Of a stretch of 64,000 nucleotides of DNA, positions 33,126 to 45,125 are shown piece after piece; the first letter of the stretch is position 1; every line of letters begins with the position of its first letter. The notes below the pieces were generated by a model that did not search any database, was not told the DNA's origin, and saw only the letters and a program-made list of their open reading frames with translations. Origin of the DNA: Istiophorus platypterus (Eukaryota; Chordata; Actinopteri; Istiophoriformes; Istiophoridae); assembly GCA_016859345.1 (NCBI GenBank), contig CM029120.1:25556001-25620000 (forward strand), given 5' to 3'. A program made the position numbers and the translations under genes.

Positions 33126-33613
33126 AAGTGTACTCTAAGTTGAGATTATTTTTTTTTTTATAAAACAGGTGAAGACAGATGTGTTGAAGTGTATTCACTT
33201 GAGCCAACAACCCTTCTGGGATATGCAGCATGTATAAACAACAAAGTACACAAATTAGGACTAAGTGTAGTCTATATTGAGAAAGGCAAAACAGGATATT
33301 GTTATAATATGTTAAAAATATTTAGGGAGGAAATTTGAGTGGAAGGCTGAAGATACAAATCTGAATTTGACACCTGAATTTGACACCTAAGACATCATCT
33401 TGTCTCCTGACAGCAAATACCAATGGTTTCTGTTACCCATGAACATAATCTTTACCTAATTTGAATGTTGTAAAATGAATGCTGAATAAATAACAACAAA
33501 TCAATTGTTTTTCTGTATACTCCTCGGGAGGTCTCAAGGGGGTTCAAGATAACTTTCAGGTTTCTGATAGCAAATGTATGACTGCAATTATCTTCCAGTG
33601 TTCTAATCTAGAA
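33126..33613. other. AT-rich non-coding stretch
   Basis: No recognised signal; contains a small duplicated word GAATTTGACACCT (33362-33388). Confidence 0.4.
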
Positions 33614-33720
33614 CAGTAATTCCCAACATTTTTGGCTTGAGAACCCTTAATACAATGGCACCTCATCACAGGTTATGACCCTGTAAATTTAAATTTTAAA
33701 CAAAGGTAATTTTTTTCATT
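33614..33720 (+). repeat. Possible hAT/Charlie-like non-autonomous element end
   Basis: CAGTAATTCCCAACATTTTT, then GGCTTGAGAACCCTTAATAC. This resembles the CAGTGGTTCCCAACCTTTTTGG-type start found on many vertebrate hAT MITEs. The matching right end is not seen, so this would be a fragment. Confidence 0.4.
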
Positions 33721-34981
33721 TTTTAGACTGATTCATTTGAAGGAGCTTTTTAGACAGCTGATGACATTAGATTACCTATTATTTCGCAAGAAAGTGGGCA
33801 AAAGAAATGTGACTTTTTCTCATCGAGCTGAAATCTGAAAAGTATTCTGCAAAAATATGAAATTGTGCTGCTGTGGATGGAATACAATAATTCAAAGGAG
33901 AGAAATCTCTGACTAGCAGCGGCACTAGCCAGTTGATAAATCCTTAGACACATGGATTGAAATACAATGGGAAATGCACCCTAATGAGTTGTCTGCTGGC
34001 AAGCAGCCAAGCAAAATGGATTGCATATTTTATAGTAGGCTGTATGTTTGAGAAGAGTTTGTGCATGTGTTCAACAGGCTAAGGGAATGTTAAACATCTG
34101 AAAATTACTCTTTATTTAAATATACAGTATCTTTAAAACAAATAATCCAGTTGGTTTGCCAGATGCTGGGTTTATTTTTCTACCAAAGTCTGGTCAGACA
34201 ATCTAGTTAAAAGAAAAACCCATCAGACTACATAGCAGTTTCTACTTTTCAAATGTAATCCTGGTTGAAAAAAATGCAACATATATATCCAGAAATTTAC
34301 TCCTGACTGTTTGGCATCATTTCAGCATTGTTCATGTATATTTTGTTGTTTCCCCACATTCCTCAGATTTGGCAAATAATTAGTTAGGGATACTAAGTAG
34401 TAGAAAACCCAACTGTTGGTATAAATGTCATGTTGAAAGTTAGGTTCACATTTTTGGAGTCTTTTTTGAAACAATCAAAAACATATGTACATTAGGTTAC
34501 TGATGGCTCTAATTATTTTATCTATCCATACCATCCCACATGATGAGGGTTCAAGATCTGTTTCACAGAAATTACTAAATTATAGGGAATTTCATCTCAC
34601 ATAATAACAGTAATTTTGGAAGATACCCATTTGATCTGCCTGAAGCAGACTATTACAGCCTTATATTAAGAATGTATTTTTTTGAAAAAATGAGGCATGA
34701 ATGACTTTCACCAGGGGTTAGGCAGGTTTGATTAAGGAGATGCTTCTCAATTGATAAATAGAAGACTCTTTGGTATAGGTTAGCATGTAGCCACGTTTTC
34801 CATTAATTTCAATTCTTAGGTTAACTGTTGATTTTCAAATATTGAAGTTATTCAGTATTTGAAAATCGGAATAACTCAGCAACTTGGAGGCTGCTATTCA
34901 TTGTGAATAGGACCTAGTATTGTAGCCTTGTACTTCATCTTGGAAGAGGTGTCTTACATTTTTTTCCCCCATTAATTAATT
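33721..34981. other. AT-rich non-coding stretch, nothing recognised
   Basis: Contains an inverted pair around 34825-34866 (GATTTTCAAATA and TATTTGAAAATC) that could form a weak stem. Confidence 0.4.
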
Positions 34982-35165
34982 ACAGGGTCTCTTCTCAGCA
35001 TCCTTGGGGAGGTCTATTCCAGGATGCTGAAAAGGAGGCTCTAGAATTTTTGGAAAATCTCAGAGTACTGAAATGGGGACCAGCTCTTTGCCCTTGCCAG
35101 GACAATAGAGGGGTCATGGAGTTTGGATATCCAATCTACATGTGTTTTTTGAAATTGTACCCCAG
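34982..35165 (+). mobile_element. LINE reverse transcriptase fossil, second clade
   Basis: In broken frames the sequence reads LLSILGEVYSRMLKRRL, then DQLFALAR, then SWSLDIQSTCVF. This tracks a widespread fish LINE reverse transcriptase segment (GK/RVYSRVLERR, DQLFTLARV, WEFAQPVYMCFVDLEKAFDR). The fossil stops just before the motif A Asp. Clade is uncertain (I/Nimb-like is my guess). Confidence 0.5.
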
Positions 35166-37869
35166 GATATTCTAAACAAAAAAACAAATACAACCTATGT
35201 CTCTACATTAAGAACAGAAAGCATGTGCATCATACCAACTTATTTCACAAAGTTTGTAGTGAAAAAAAATATTATAAATTCAACAGCCTCTCAGATTTCA
35301 TAGGAAATGTGTAGATGTGGTTAAAGCATCTGGAGGCTTAACAATTTGCAAGGCTAGATTACCATCCAGGCAGTGCCCAGTGACCCCAAAAGCCCTATAT
35401 CCACTTCATATAATTTTTGTGTACATAATCACTAATTTGTCTGAAATTTGTACTAATGAAGTATAATGTCAAGTTCTAACTTCACTTGACACCACTTCAG
35501 TTCGCTTGGCTTCCTTTACTTGCAATTTAAATTGCTTCTAAAAGGTACATGATTTTGCATATTAGCAGTGACTTATTTTAATCAAGTCATTAATATACTG
35601 CTGTCTTTCCAGCTAACTCAGACTACAATCTCCTGTTTCCTTTTATACTTGACTATCATCCAGCACCCACTTTCTGCTTGTCAGAACTATAGATGTCAGT
35701 AAGGCTTGTTTTAGCTACTTGGTTACTCCAGAAAGACCACTGAATATGAGTGTTTGATTTCATTTTACAATGATAAAATAAAGGAGAAAGGAGTAAAGGA
35801 ATGAAGAACAAGGATCGTCTGACCCTCCTCAGCTGACCATCCCATTTACACAGCACCTTCTTATCAGTCCCTGGAGCTCTCATATGACTTTTCCCTTTCA
35901 CTGTTATTGTCCAGTAGAGAGGCTAACCTGATGCAGAGTTTAGAATCATCTGAAATAGCCGACAAAAGTGTATTTTCATTTTCCAAATACACTGTCTTTC
36001 TGTCAGAAATAGTCATTTGTACACCAACTATGGAATAATCTGGAACTGAAAAACAGTCACCAACAAATTCAGGATTTTTTTCTGTTTCAGTAACTAAAAA
36101 CTAAAATACATAGCTTTTCTAGGATACTACAGAGCAGATTTCAAAAATTGGTATCTTCATGAAGATTCACGTCTTCAGTAGATTACTGGATGGGATTGGT
36201 TTAGCGTCCAAGTCTAGAACAACATCAACCCTATATTGCTGGCATCACGACAAAAATATTTGCAGGTTCCTCATTATGATGACACTTTCTTCTTTGTCTC
36301 TTTTTTAACAACTGTTCACAATAGTTTTTTTATGAAGCTTTTTTGTTCCCATTTTTTCATCTTTTTTGTCTCTTTTTCAATTTACTTCATATTTTTCATG
36401 TTAATATAATATGGACAAATTATTTTTCATGGAAAAAGCTGAACAAAAGTAGTTAAAAAAGTGAAATCCAAGTGCAAGTGAGATGCTACTTTTTTTCTTA
36501 TTTAGTCTACGCTACTAAATAGTCGGAATAATGGCAATGTGATTGTGAGAGTACCAGGGAGGTTAGCTAAGAAAATTTCTCACAGCATATCATGAGCTTT
36601 AATTATTTCTGTCGGTAAAAGTTATCATCAACATCAGCAGGGCATTATTAGCATTTTAGAGAAGTAACTTTGGATAAAAAGTGACACTCCCACAACTATG
36701 TCACCTACTAAATGTTGATTTATGTGAAATTGTTGCTTTTGAATTGAGATCAAAGCAGTAATATATTGTCTGCGCTGGTTCACTAAATTTCTATTCAGAG
36801 GTGTTGACTTTCCTTCACTGAAACTCAAACATGAACTGAGTGAAATGTAAGAGTTGCTTGCCAATCCACACCCTGCTGACACCTTCCCATTATGACCACC
36901 GGTCACTCAACTCAAAGTACCACCCTATTAGAGCGACATTGAAAAGGGATTTCTCAAGTAGGGTTAAATAGACCAACACATCAAGGATCCAGGGTGTTTG
37001 TTGGGATATTCAAAAGCCATACATAACTGACACTGACAGTGGGTAGAATGTGCAGTCAAATGCACATGGAGTCACTCTCACATTTATCCCCTCTTTGCCC
37101 GTTCTGCTCTTCCCTTTTTTCTGAACAGACGTGACGGCACAACAAAGGGGACACTGCCCACAGTATTACCACCTTGTGTGTTGGAGTGGAACACTGACAA
37201 AGCATTTACTCATCTCACAAATCATTTTAATATTAGTAAAAGTTGTTTTTACTAACTGGTAGGGACACTGAGGCTGAAATAATGGAAAACTGTAATATCG
37301 GGGGGGGGCTGGAATTTAAAGTGTGGCATACTGGCACTCACAAAACCTTGACTGAAGACAACCACTTTCTAGTGCTTCATGGGAAGCCTCCTATCTGACC
37401 TTTTTTTAGTGATGTCACCAAGGTGACCATAGGACTTACTATTATTTGTCTTTACCCACAGAAAATCATATCTCAGATAGACAAAGAGTATACTTATTAG
37501 GGTAAACTAGATTATACAACACAAAATGATGTGGGGCTTGTATTGATCTCACAATGGATTGTAGTGAAATTGCAGACAGTGCCTGGAATGTGCTGATATT
37601 CACCGGTTCAGGCAACTGACATACTACTCTGTATAGCTGCATCTTTTGTTTTTTGCTGTTTTCCTTTTTTCCCCTTCATATCTTTGCACTTTGGTTTGAC
37701 ATTTCTCTTTGCACTATAATCTTTGTCGCAGCTTCCTGTGCTCATTCTGTGTATCATACAGACTGTAATATAATCACTGGTTGCTTCTTTTCAGTTTCCA
37801 GTGAGAAGCTTCACTCAGAGCTTGTAACCCAAGTTCACAACATAGGGGGGTTTGCACAAAACATGAACT
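35166..37869. other. AT-rich non-coding stretch, nothing recognised
   Basis: Includes T-rich sequence at 36,290-36,420 and a G9 run near 37,300. Open frames of 72-90 codons carry no motif. Confidence 0.5.
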
Positions 37870-37895
37870 AATATACACTCACAAAGCACTTTATT
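37870..37895 (+). repeat. Terminal fragment of the second Tc1 family
   Basis: TATACACTCACAAAGCACTT differs at only a few positions from the Tc1 end TATACACTCACTGAGCAATT at 26,052. Only about 25 bp remain before L1-like sequence starts. Confidence 0.5.
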
Positions 37896-38322
37896 GGCTA
37901 ATGCGGACCTACATAACCCCTGTCAAACTTCATAGTTACAACAAAGAGATTCCAGATACATGTTTTAAATGCAATGAAGTGACAGGTACATTTATACACT
38001 GTATATGGGAATGTGACAAGATTAGGAAATTCTGGAGGGAGGTAAAGGATAAAACGATTTTGTCTACAAACATTCTATTAGACCGCATTATGATTTACAC
38101 TTATATCCAACAGACCTGAACTTGAGAGCTAGAGAATACACATTCTTTAACTTTGCCATATTGCAGACAAAATGTCTGAATTGGAAAAAAGATGTGGTGC
38201 CTGCAATAAGAGCTTGGATTAAGTGTATGGCACAGTGCATGTCGATGGAGAGATTAACATATAGTTTAAAGAATAAATTGGGGGCGTACGAAAGGATATG
38301 GAAACATTCAACGACTTTATAA
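37896..38322 (+). pseudogene. L1 ORF2 C-terminal fragment (zinc-knuckle region)
   Basis: First segment: RTYITPVKLHSYNKEIP, then CFKCNEVTGTFIHCIWECD with the C-x2-C...H-x4-C pattern typical of L1 ORF2 C-termini, then KIRKFWREV. A frameshift at about 38,115 leads to the second segment, with YTFFNFAILQTK, LNWKKDVVPAIRAWI and MERLTYSLKNKLGAYERIW, a good match to the end of L1 ORF2. No endonuclease or reverse transcriptase domain is present. Confidence 0.75.
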
Positions 38323-38709
38323 AAAATAGAGATGTAGCAGAGCTTCTACAGAAGGATAATTCCAAATAATTTATATACGTGCTGTATGGTAGAGGAGTTG
38401 GAGGCAATTTGTTTCTAAAATGGTGCTAAGTGTTGGATAAATTGTTGTGCTATTTTTTTTTTTGCCTTTGCCGGGGTGCCATCGGTTTGAGTTGCACTAT
38501 TTTATGTTAATGCAGCGATATGACTATGTAATTTTGTGCATTGAATATGAGAGAGAGAGAGAACAGGTATGTTTGTGAGGGGTGGGTGGGGGCTAAAATG
38601 CTTGTATTATTACAGTGTCATACACACAGTGATAATGTTGACATTTGTAAATTGTTCTGCAATGTAATGAAAAATAAATGAAAACACTGTTAAAAAAAAA
38701 CAAAAAAAC
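37896..38709 (+). mobile_element. L1-like LINE, 3' end with poly(A)
   Basis: A 5'-truncated insertion. It begins within the C-terminal part of ORF2, continues through a ~370-bp 3' UTR with a short GAGAGAGAGA run near 38550, and ends in an A-rich tail (AAAAATAAATG, then TTAAAAAAAAACAAAAAAA, to 38709). No target duplication is evident. Confidence 0.75.
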
Positions 38710-39245
38710 GATAGAGGCCACTGCCCAGTTATATTAAACCTTCAGAGCAGGTATTTTCTGAAACAAAAGTGCTACCTTCAAAACTCACAGAATATTTGAT
38801 CATCGTCTATAATATGAAAACTTCAGATTTCAGCAGGCAATGAAATAAAAAGCAAGGATTCCTGTCAAAATCTGTTCCAGAAATAGTGTAGCTTACTTCA
38901 CCAATATCCAATACCAGAGCTGAGAGCATTTGCACCACAAACATAAATGAATCAGACTGTTCTGCATCACTCTGCCCTCCATCCATTACCTGTCCCTATT
39001 TTCATAATAGTTTTTTAGTCAGCTTATTTTTAGATATGACTGAGTTCAAAATAGCTGATAAACTCATATGTTGCATTATTCTGTGTACGATGGTGCAAAA
39101 ATGTAGCAGCATGTCTGCAGTTTTCTTTTCCTTTATTTTCTTTTTTTTGCATATTTGTTATCGATAAAAGAGGCACTTTAAAGGAGAATTTAGTAACTGT
39201 AGTTTATAATATATGTTAGAATTGGAACATAATTTTAAATGTATC
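38710..39245. other. AT-rich non-coding stretch, nothing recognised
   Basis: No coding or repeat signal. Confidence 0.45.
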
Positions 39246-40776
39246 CAGGGGCGTTAGGTCCATGAGGGGCCCTGGGGTGCTGTCCCTTCTTTAATTCCAA
39301 TTGTGAAAAACTTATTTTGATTAAACTTTTTTATTATTATTATTGCTGTATGATTGTAAAAATTTTAGTATTTACTTTCACTTAAATCATATTGGAAAGA
39401 GAAAAGTGTGATGACTAATGAGAGAGCACTGCTTACTGTCATAATCTATGTACTGATGTTGTGTGCCAGGCCTCTCCCGGTGGCCCCAATTTTGATGATG
39501 TTACATGCTGAAAAAATTGGGATCTTGGGCATAAAATTTTACACCCAAGATGTTGCCAGATTGGCGAATGTCAACTTAATTTCGAAGCTTTGGATGGATT
39601 ATGCTGGAAAAAAATGACCTTGGGTGGGATGACAAAATTTTGGCCTTGTTTTTCATAGTGCAGATGTTTTCTTATTTTTTTCAATATTCATATCTTTTCC
39701 GGGGTAATAATGACTTTTTTGAACCAGCCTGGCAAAACTGCAAAGGTATGCAGGCGGCTCTTATTTAACAAAGTGGTAAACCAACCAGATGCACCCACCA
39801 TTTTCTAGATTCCAGTTAGTAGCAATAATGGCTATTACAGATGAAAAATTTGCTGAAAATAGTAATGATTCAAGGCTCAAAAATCCACTAATCTGAAGGA
39901 TCTTATCAGAAACTCTCGAGTGAAAAATTTCAGCTCAGACCAGCCAAAGGACTTTAATATTAAGCAGCTGTCTGGACTTGATCGAGGGAAGTGGTGCATT
40001 CAGAGTTTAATGTTATCATTGGAAACCTTGGCCAAAATGCATGCTCTTTTTTGTTTACCATGCCTGCGTTTTTGGATGTCCACAACTGACAAAGCTGCTA
40101 CACCTACACACACACTCAAGGTTCATACAGTGAAATTGTTTGGAGTAAAGCAGCCATTATCTTCATGAATCCTGCTCCTTCACAGCTATATGAATACTCC
40201 AATGTCCACAATAGTGGCTGTATCGTCTTCCGGCTCCATTAAGCTACAGGATACAATTTTGTTGGGCCCATGAACTGCGCATCTCATGCCCAGTCCTTTT
40301 CCCCATTTCAATATCTTTACACTATGAACTGCACTGTGTATTTCATATAGTACATTCAACCAATTAAATATTATTCAACAAGGAAGAACTATTAATATAA
40401 ACAACATTAATAATAATAGTTACAAGTATTATTGTTGTAATTAATGTTTTACCCCCCTGCCAAAACCTACATGGATCATTGTGATGCTGTAGTGATAATT
40501 GTAAAGTGAAAGCAGTTGTTAGTGGTCACTGACAGATATTGTTTTAAACTTGTAGAATCTGCTAGCCACCAACATTAGTAGAACTCTTGGCAGTTCTCTA
40601 CGTTTCTTAACCGTAAAGTCACTGCTGTCTGCTGCTGTGGGTCTAAGAGAGTAACATAGAGAGAAAAAGACAGCCAGAAACAAAATAAGGGGTTCTTGGT
40701 TGTAACTACTCTTGCCAGATTTTAGTCTGAAGTAATGACTGTAATAACTTCATTGCTAAATTGTAAGGAAGATCTA
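39246..40776 (+). mobile_element. hAT-like DNA element, copy B (longer relative of copy A)
   Basis: Starts CAGGGGCGTTAGGTCC and runs in parallel with copy A: GGCATAAAATTTTACACCCA, TTTTGGCCTTGTTTTTCATA, GTGCAGATGTTTTC, CAAGGCTCAAAAATCCACTA, and near the end GTGATGCTGTAGTGATAATT and AGATATTGTTTTAAACTTGT. Near 39,928-39,990 it encodes SDQPKDFNIKQLSGLDRGKW, matching copy A's peptide. It is about 360 bp longer than copy A in the middle. The expected CACTG-type right end is not seen; instead a 12-bp repeat of the left flank (TAAATGTATCCA at 39236-39247 and 40775-40786) suggests where it may end. Confidence 0.65.
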
Positions 40777-40786
40777 AATGTATCCA

Positions 40787-41205
40787 TATTCCCTAGTCCT
40801 AGTTCTTGGTCTGTTTTCTGTGGGCCTGGATGGGTTTTCTGCCCTTTCACTTCACATGTGACACAGAATTGATGTTTCCTAACTGTGCTGGACTTTTTAT
40901 GTTTGCATCCTAATTACACCGCAGTGATAAAAATGTGAATTCAGAGGCATGAAACCAACATGATTTTGGTACCTCAGCAACTCTGTGGAGCCATTGTTGG
41001 AGCCAGTAATTGATGTATCAGTCCCTCTGATGACATTTCAATTGACATGTAGCATATTGCCAGAAGCAGTTAGTGTTTTTTGTAATTAATCAAAGAAATA
41101 TGTCCATTTGCTTTTTTTTAAAACCTATATGCCATGCTTGTTGCCATTTTTCTGTCACTATTTTCAATTGAATGTAGCCAGGATTCTGTAGTCTCCCTCC
41201 TCCCA
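40787..41205. other. Non-coding stretch, nothing recognised
   Basis: No coding or repeat signal. Confidence 0.4.
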
Positions 41206-41800
41206 TCCTAGTGTGCCATGCTTTTCCCCTGCCCTCCATGTGTCATGTCTGTCTCTCCCTGTCTGTGAGTCTGTGTTTTCCTCAGGGCGGGGCTGGTTGG
41301 CTCTCCACTGGTTTTGTCTCCGCCTCATCTGCACAGCTGCTGCCTATCATCTCGTCAGCAATACCAATTAGACCTCACCTGCCTGCAGCATAAAAGACCT
41401 GTCCAGATCACCAGTATCCATCAAACTGTCTATTGCTCCTTGTGCTTACTTGCTTGACTCACTACCTTGAAGATTTTTGCCTTGCTTGTATGCTTGATAA
41501 CCTCTGTTTATGTCTTTCATAGAGCCATCTACTTGGTGTAAGTCACTTGCCTCACCATGAAATACTTTTTGTGTCAGCTTTGACTACCCAGTTTTCTGCT
41601 CTGACCACCTTTGTTCTTCCATTCTTTGTACACTGAAGAGGAGACCTGTTTACTGCCTCTTAGCTGATTTCAAGACTTCATTAGCTAAATTTGGCTGCCC
41701 GAATCAGAGCCCTGTACCTGTGAACTATTATTAAATTCATAGTTTTATCACTTAACTTACCTCTGTCGCTGAGTCTGTTTTTGGGTGTCCTTGTATATCA
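41206..41800 (+). mobile_element. Probable solo LTR (Gypsy-like)
   Basis: GC-richer than its surroundings and built like a fish LTR. It has a C/T-rich 5' half (CTGTCTGTGAGTCTGTGTTT), a CACCTGCCTGCAGCATAAAA promoter-like box near 41390, a pyrimidine-rich middle with repeated CTTGCTTG / TTGACTAC words, and an ATTAAA-type polyadenylation box near 41730 followed by CTGAGTCTGTTTTTGGGTGT. If it starts TGTCATG at 41241 and ends TATATCA at 41800, it would have TG...CA termini. No gag or pol is adjacent, so it would be a solo LTR. The assignment rests on resemblance only. Confidence 0.45.
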
Positions 41801-43029
41801 GAATAAGGTAGCTTGTTATATCAGCAGTAGTTATGGCAGAAAAATTTAGCTGGGGGAGCAAAGTGGTGGCTTATTTAATGACAACAGGTGCTATACACTT
41901 TGCCCTGACAAACTAATAAGAAAATATGATTACAATAAAATGTGTTCATTTAAATTTGAAAATCCTGCCCACATTTACATCAAGCAAATCTAAGATAAAG
42001 AGAACAATTAAAAATAACTTAATTACAATTAATTAAAAATGAATTAAAACAGTAAAAAAACGAGTTTTGAAATCGTGATTTAAAAAGTTACCAATGAATT
42101 TATTAGTGCGCTCTACTATAATGTGATAGTTACTGTCATAAAATTAGTATCTGTGTTTTCCCATTCCATTTGACTGGTATAACAATAATGCATGTGTAGG
42201 CTTCAGTGAGCTGAACCCTTTTACAATTTAAAGACAACCATACAACACAGAGTGCAGACTCCAGACTATGCCGCCATGCACACTTACCTCTGACAGATCA
42301 ATTTTTATTGCAGATAACAGCCACACAACACTTTTCAAATTTGTTGAGGAAAACAATATTATACATTAGGCTCACAACAGTACTACCAGCATTTATTCTG
42401 TGGGCTATAAAGATGTCATAGATTCTATATGTAGCAAGCTTTGATTGGGTGATTAGTTCTGCTACTGGGGGAAAATCCATCCATGAGCATAACAGCATAC
42501 GCACTAAATCAATGAACAAAAAAAGATGTGGATGGTATTTCAAATATCTAGAACCAGGCAATGGGAGGTGCCAGGGCTGGGCTTATGGGGCTTGAGCCCC
42601 AAATCTTTACAGCCCATCATGCTTGGCATGTTTTGTGCTAAACACAAAAGCTACATATGAACTAAATATATGTTTTAAAAAAAGGAAGGAACTTGTGGAA
42701 TGGAAAACAGAGCCCCTGTTTCTCCTCAGCCCCAGATATTTGGCACATAAGCTGGTGGAGATTCATCAGCTTTCATGCCCTGTCTGGTCACCAAAATGGA
42801 GCAAGTAAACAGAATACCCGACCTCTATGTTTTCTTAGAAGCAAGAAGTGAAAGTTTTAAATAGGGTTTTCTCAACTCCAAATGGCTTCACCATAGTATT
42901 ACTGGTGGCAGAGCATTTAGTATGCACATGCCTTTTGTTACTATGTAAGACATACCTAGACATAAAACTAGGAAACGCCACCACAAGAAAAACAAAAAAA
43001 GCCTGTATAGTTTCAGACTTTTTTCTCTG
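41801..43029. other. AT-rich non-coding stretch, nothing firmly recognised
   Basis: CAGGGCTGGGCTTATGGGGC near 42,572 is reminiscent of a hAT left end, but no partner end was found. Small frames lack motifs. Confidence 0.4.
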
Positions 43030-43135
43030 AATTATTGTTATTTTTATTTTTTTTATTCATTTTTTATTTTTTTTGTTGTTGTTATGTTGTTGTTATATTG
43101 TTGTTTATGTTATCATTTTATTATTTACATAGACA
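43030..43135. repeat. T-rich low-complexity tract with TTGTTG units
   Basis: Runs of T8-T9 and repeated GTTGTTATGTTGTTGTTATA. Confidence 0.85.
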
Positions 43136-43245
43136 ATGTTATATAGTCTTGAATAATTTTTAAATTATATTGCTATATTTGTTGATCAAAGCGTCACTCA
43201 ACCATTCAAAGATTTCATGTCTAAGCATGCTGAAAATCTCCACTG

Positions 43246-43776
43246 ATGCTAGAACCACCCCTCAACCAATCTAACATCATGACCATTGAACATGACCATT
43301 CATTCTTGACCTTAGAAACGCAGATTACAAAATTATTTCAACTCATGGCCCACTTACTATTCAGCTCATGGTCTACTTACTTCTATGAATTTATGGTGCT
43401 GATAAGCCAGTGTACCCAGCAAAGGAGAATAACATTGCTAAATGTTAATGTCATGTTCACACAGTCATTTCCATATCAAATTAAAGTCACTAATACAGTC
43501 ATCGTGAACGGTAACCACCTGAACACTGCAAGACAAATAAGGCCATACAGTGAGCTAAGCCTCTTGAGCCCATGTGTGAGCAGCAGAGGGGTGCAGACCT
43601 CCAGACTCATACTTGTGTACACAGTCCCACTTTTCAAACAGTGGCTCAGAGAAAGAATTTCTTGTCAAAACACAAGAGTTTTTGAAAAGGAAACTGCCGG
43701 ATGTCCCACAAGTGTCTTCCTCTGCCAAAAGCTGTGTGTGTCAGATCTAAAACAGGCCTGTCTTTACAGTGACTAA
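43246..43776 (+). other. 176-codon open frame, unrecognised
   Basis: The longest open frame in the window outside recognised transposons: MLEPPLNQSNIMTIE ... CLYSD. It has no signal peptide, transmembrane run or family motif I can recognise; a few hydrophobic clusters (LLFSSWSTYFYEF) and scattered Cys occur. Composition resembles translated AT-rich DNA. It is directly followed by sequence with LTR-like signals, so it could be part of a degraded endogenous retroelement, or simply chance. Confidence 0.2.
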
Positions 43777-44030
43777 GTTTACAGGACCAGAGGAGTTATC
43801 CTCCTACATACTCTGCTTCAGGACTCAGTCAACTTAACTGTTTCTGTGGGCTGTTAATTCTGGGATTGAAGCTCCATGTTGTCCTGTGCATATATACTGA
43901 CCTGTCCACAGGTAAAGAATAAAGTCTGCCTAAAAAAAAGTAGAAGTTATGAGAAGATGTGGTTGCCTTTTGAGTCCTCCCCCTTCTAGTCTGATAATTT
44001 GTCTCTGGTAAAAAAAAAATATATTTGAGA
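43777..44030 (+). other. LTR-like signals (TATA box and polyadenylation box), tentative
   Basis: CATATATA at 43889-43896, then GGTAAAG and AATAAA at 43918-43923, then AGTCTGCC and GAGTCCTCCCCC. A TATA box about 25-30 bp before an AATAAA is the spacing of the short R region in retroviral-type LTRs. Termini and target duplication are not identified. Confidence 0.2.
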
Positions 44031-45125
44031 TTCAAAAGAGAGCCTTAATTCACTGGAAAAACACATTTTTTTTATTTCCTTGTCATTATATAATAGCAAA
44101 ACAGTTCATTTCAGTTATTATGAAAATCTTTTCTTTCTTAAATTACACATCCACATGCTATAGACATCTACCCACAGTAGCAGAGTGGGAATAAAACTGG
44201 CAAACCATTTAAAACCCCTCTGGAGACCTGCTGTGACAGAGTCCATATCAGACTTTACAAGAATAATGTAGTAAATGGAAGTTAAATTAACAAGGATGAT
44301 TTTTTTTTTTTTAGAACAATAAATGAACAATACATGACTGTTTTTTGTACTCACTGGGAGTTATGGTCCTGAACCCACTCTGCTCATCCTCTCTAGTATC
44401 TGCAGAGTTACTGCTGATAGACACACAGCTATTTGAAGCATTTGGATTATTCTGGATATTCACTTTTCTCTGAGCTTTTCAGACAGAGCTTTATCTTTAC
44501 TGATAATCATGTACAGAGATAGATGGTAGGGAGATGTCAGCCACACAGAACCACAGTGGGCCATCTAGCCTGCTCCACTGGGTTGATCATTGGAATGCTA
44601 GGTGTCTCTCTCCCTCTGGTTCATCTCATTTTAACCTTCTTTTATGTTGTCACTTCCAACTAAAACTGCAAATAATATATGGTGTATATGCTTAGATTTT
44701 GGTGTGGTTCAGGTGGTCCAACTGACTCAAATAATGAAAAAATATGAGCTTTTATGGTAAAACAAAGTGTCTGGTTTTTATATTTTCATGTATGGAGAGC
44801 TTGCATCCTTTAACAATGCTTGGGTCACAGCAGCCTGCATGACACATCTATAGTCTACTAGTTGCTTACTCGGACTGGTACTTGGAAGCACCAGAAGAGG
44901 GGATTTATTTTACATGGAATATTACAATAAAATATTCTGTCTTATCTATTTTCATGTTAAGTAATGACAATTAATCCATTTCTAGTTAAGATACTTCGAT
45001 AATCTTATTTTGATTTTTTTTTTTAATTTTTGTTTTATTTTTGTTGTACAGTGCATGTTGTAATAAAACCTTTTGCACAAATTTATTTCTTCAAAAAAAC
45101 ATGTAGCAGTTAGACAAATTTGATT
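44031..45125. other. AT-rich non-coding stretch, nothing recognised
   Basis: Contains T runs (44300, 45020). 44,440-44,620 is more complex but unassigned. Confidence 0.45.

Noticed and set aside
42572..43030. A third hAT-like element starting CAGGGCTGGGCTTATGGGGC
   Set aside because: Only the terminal-like word is present; no partner end, target duplication or homology to the other copies was found.
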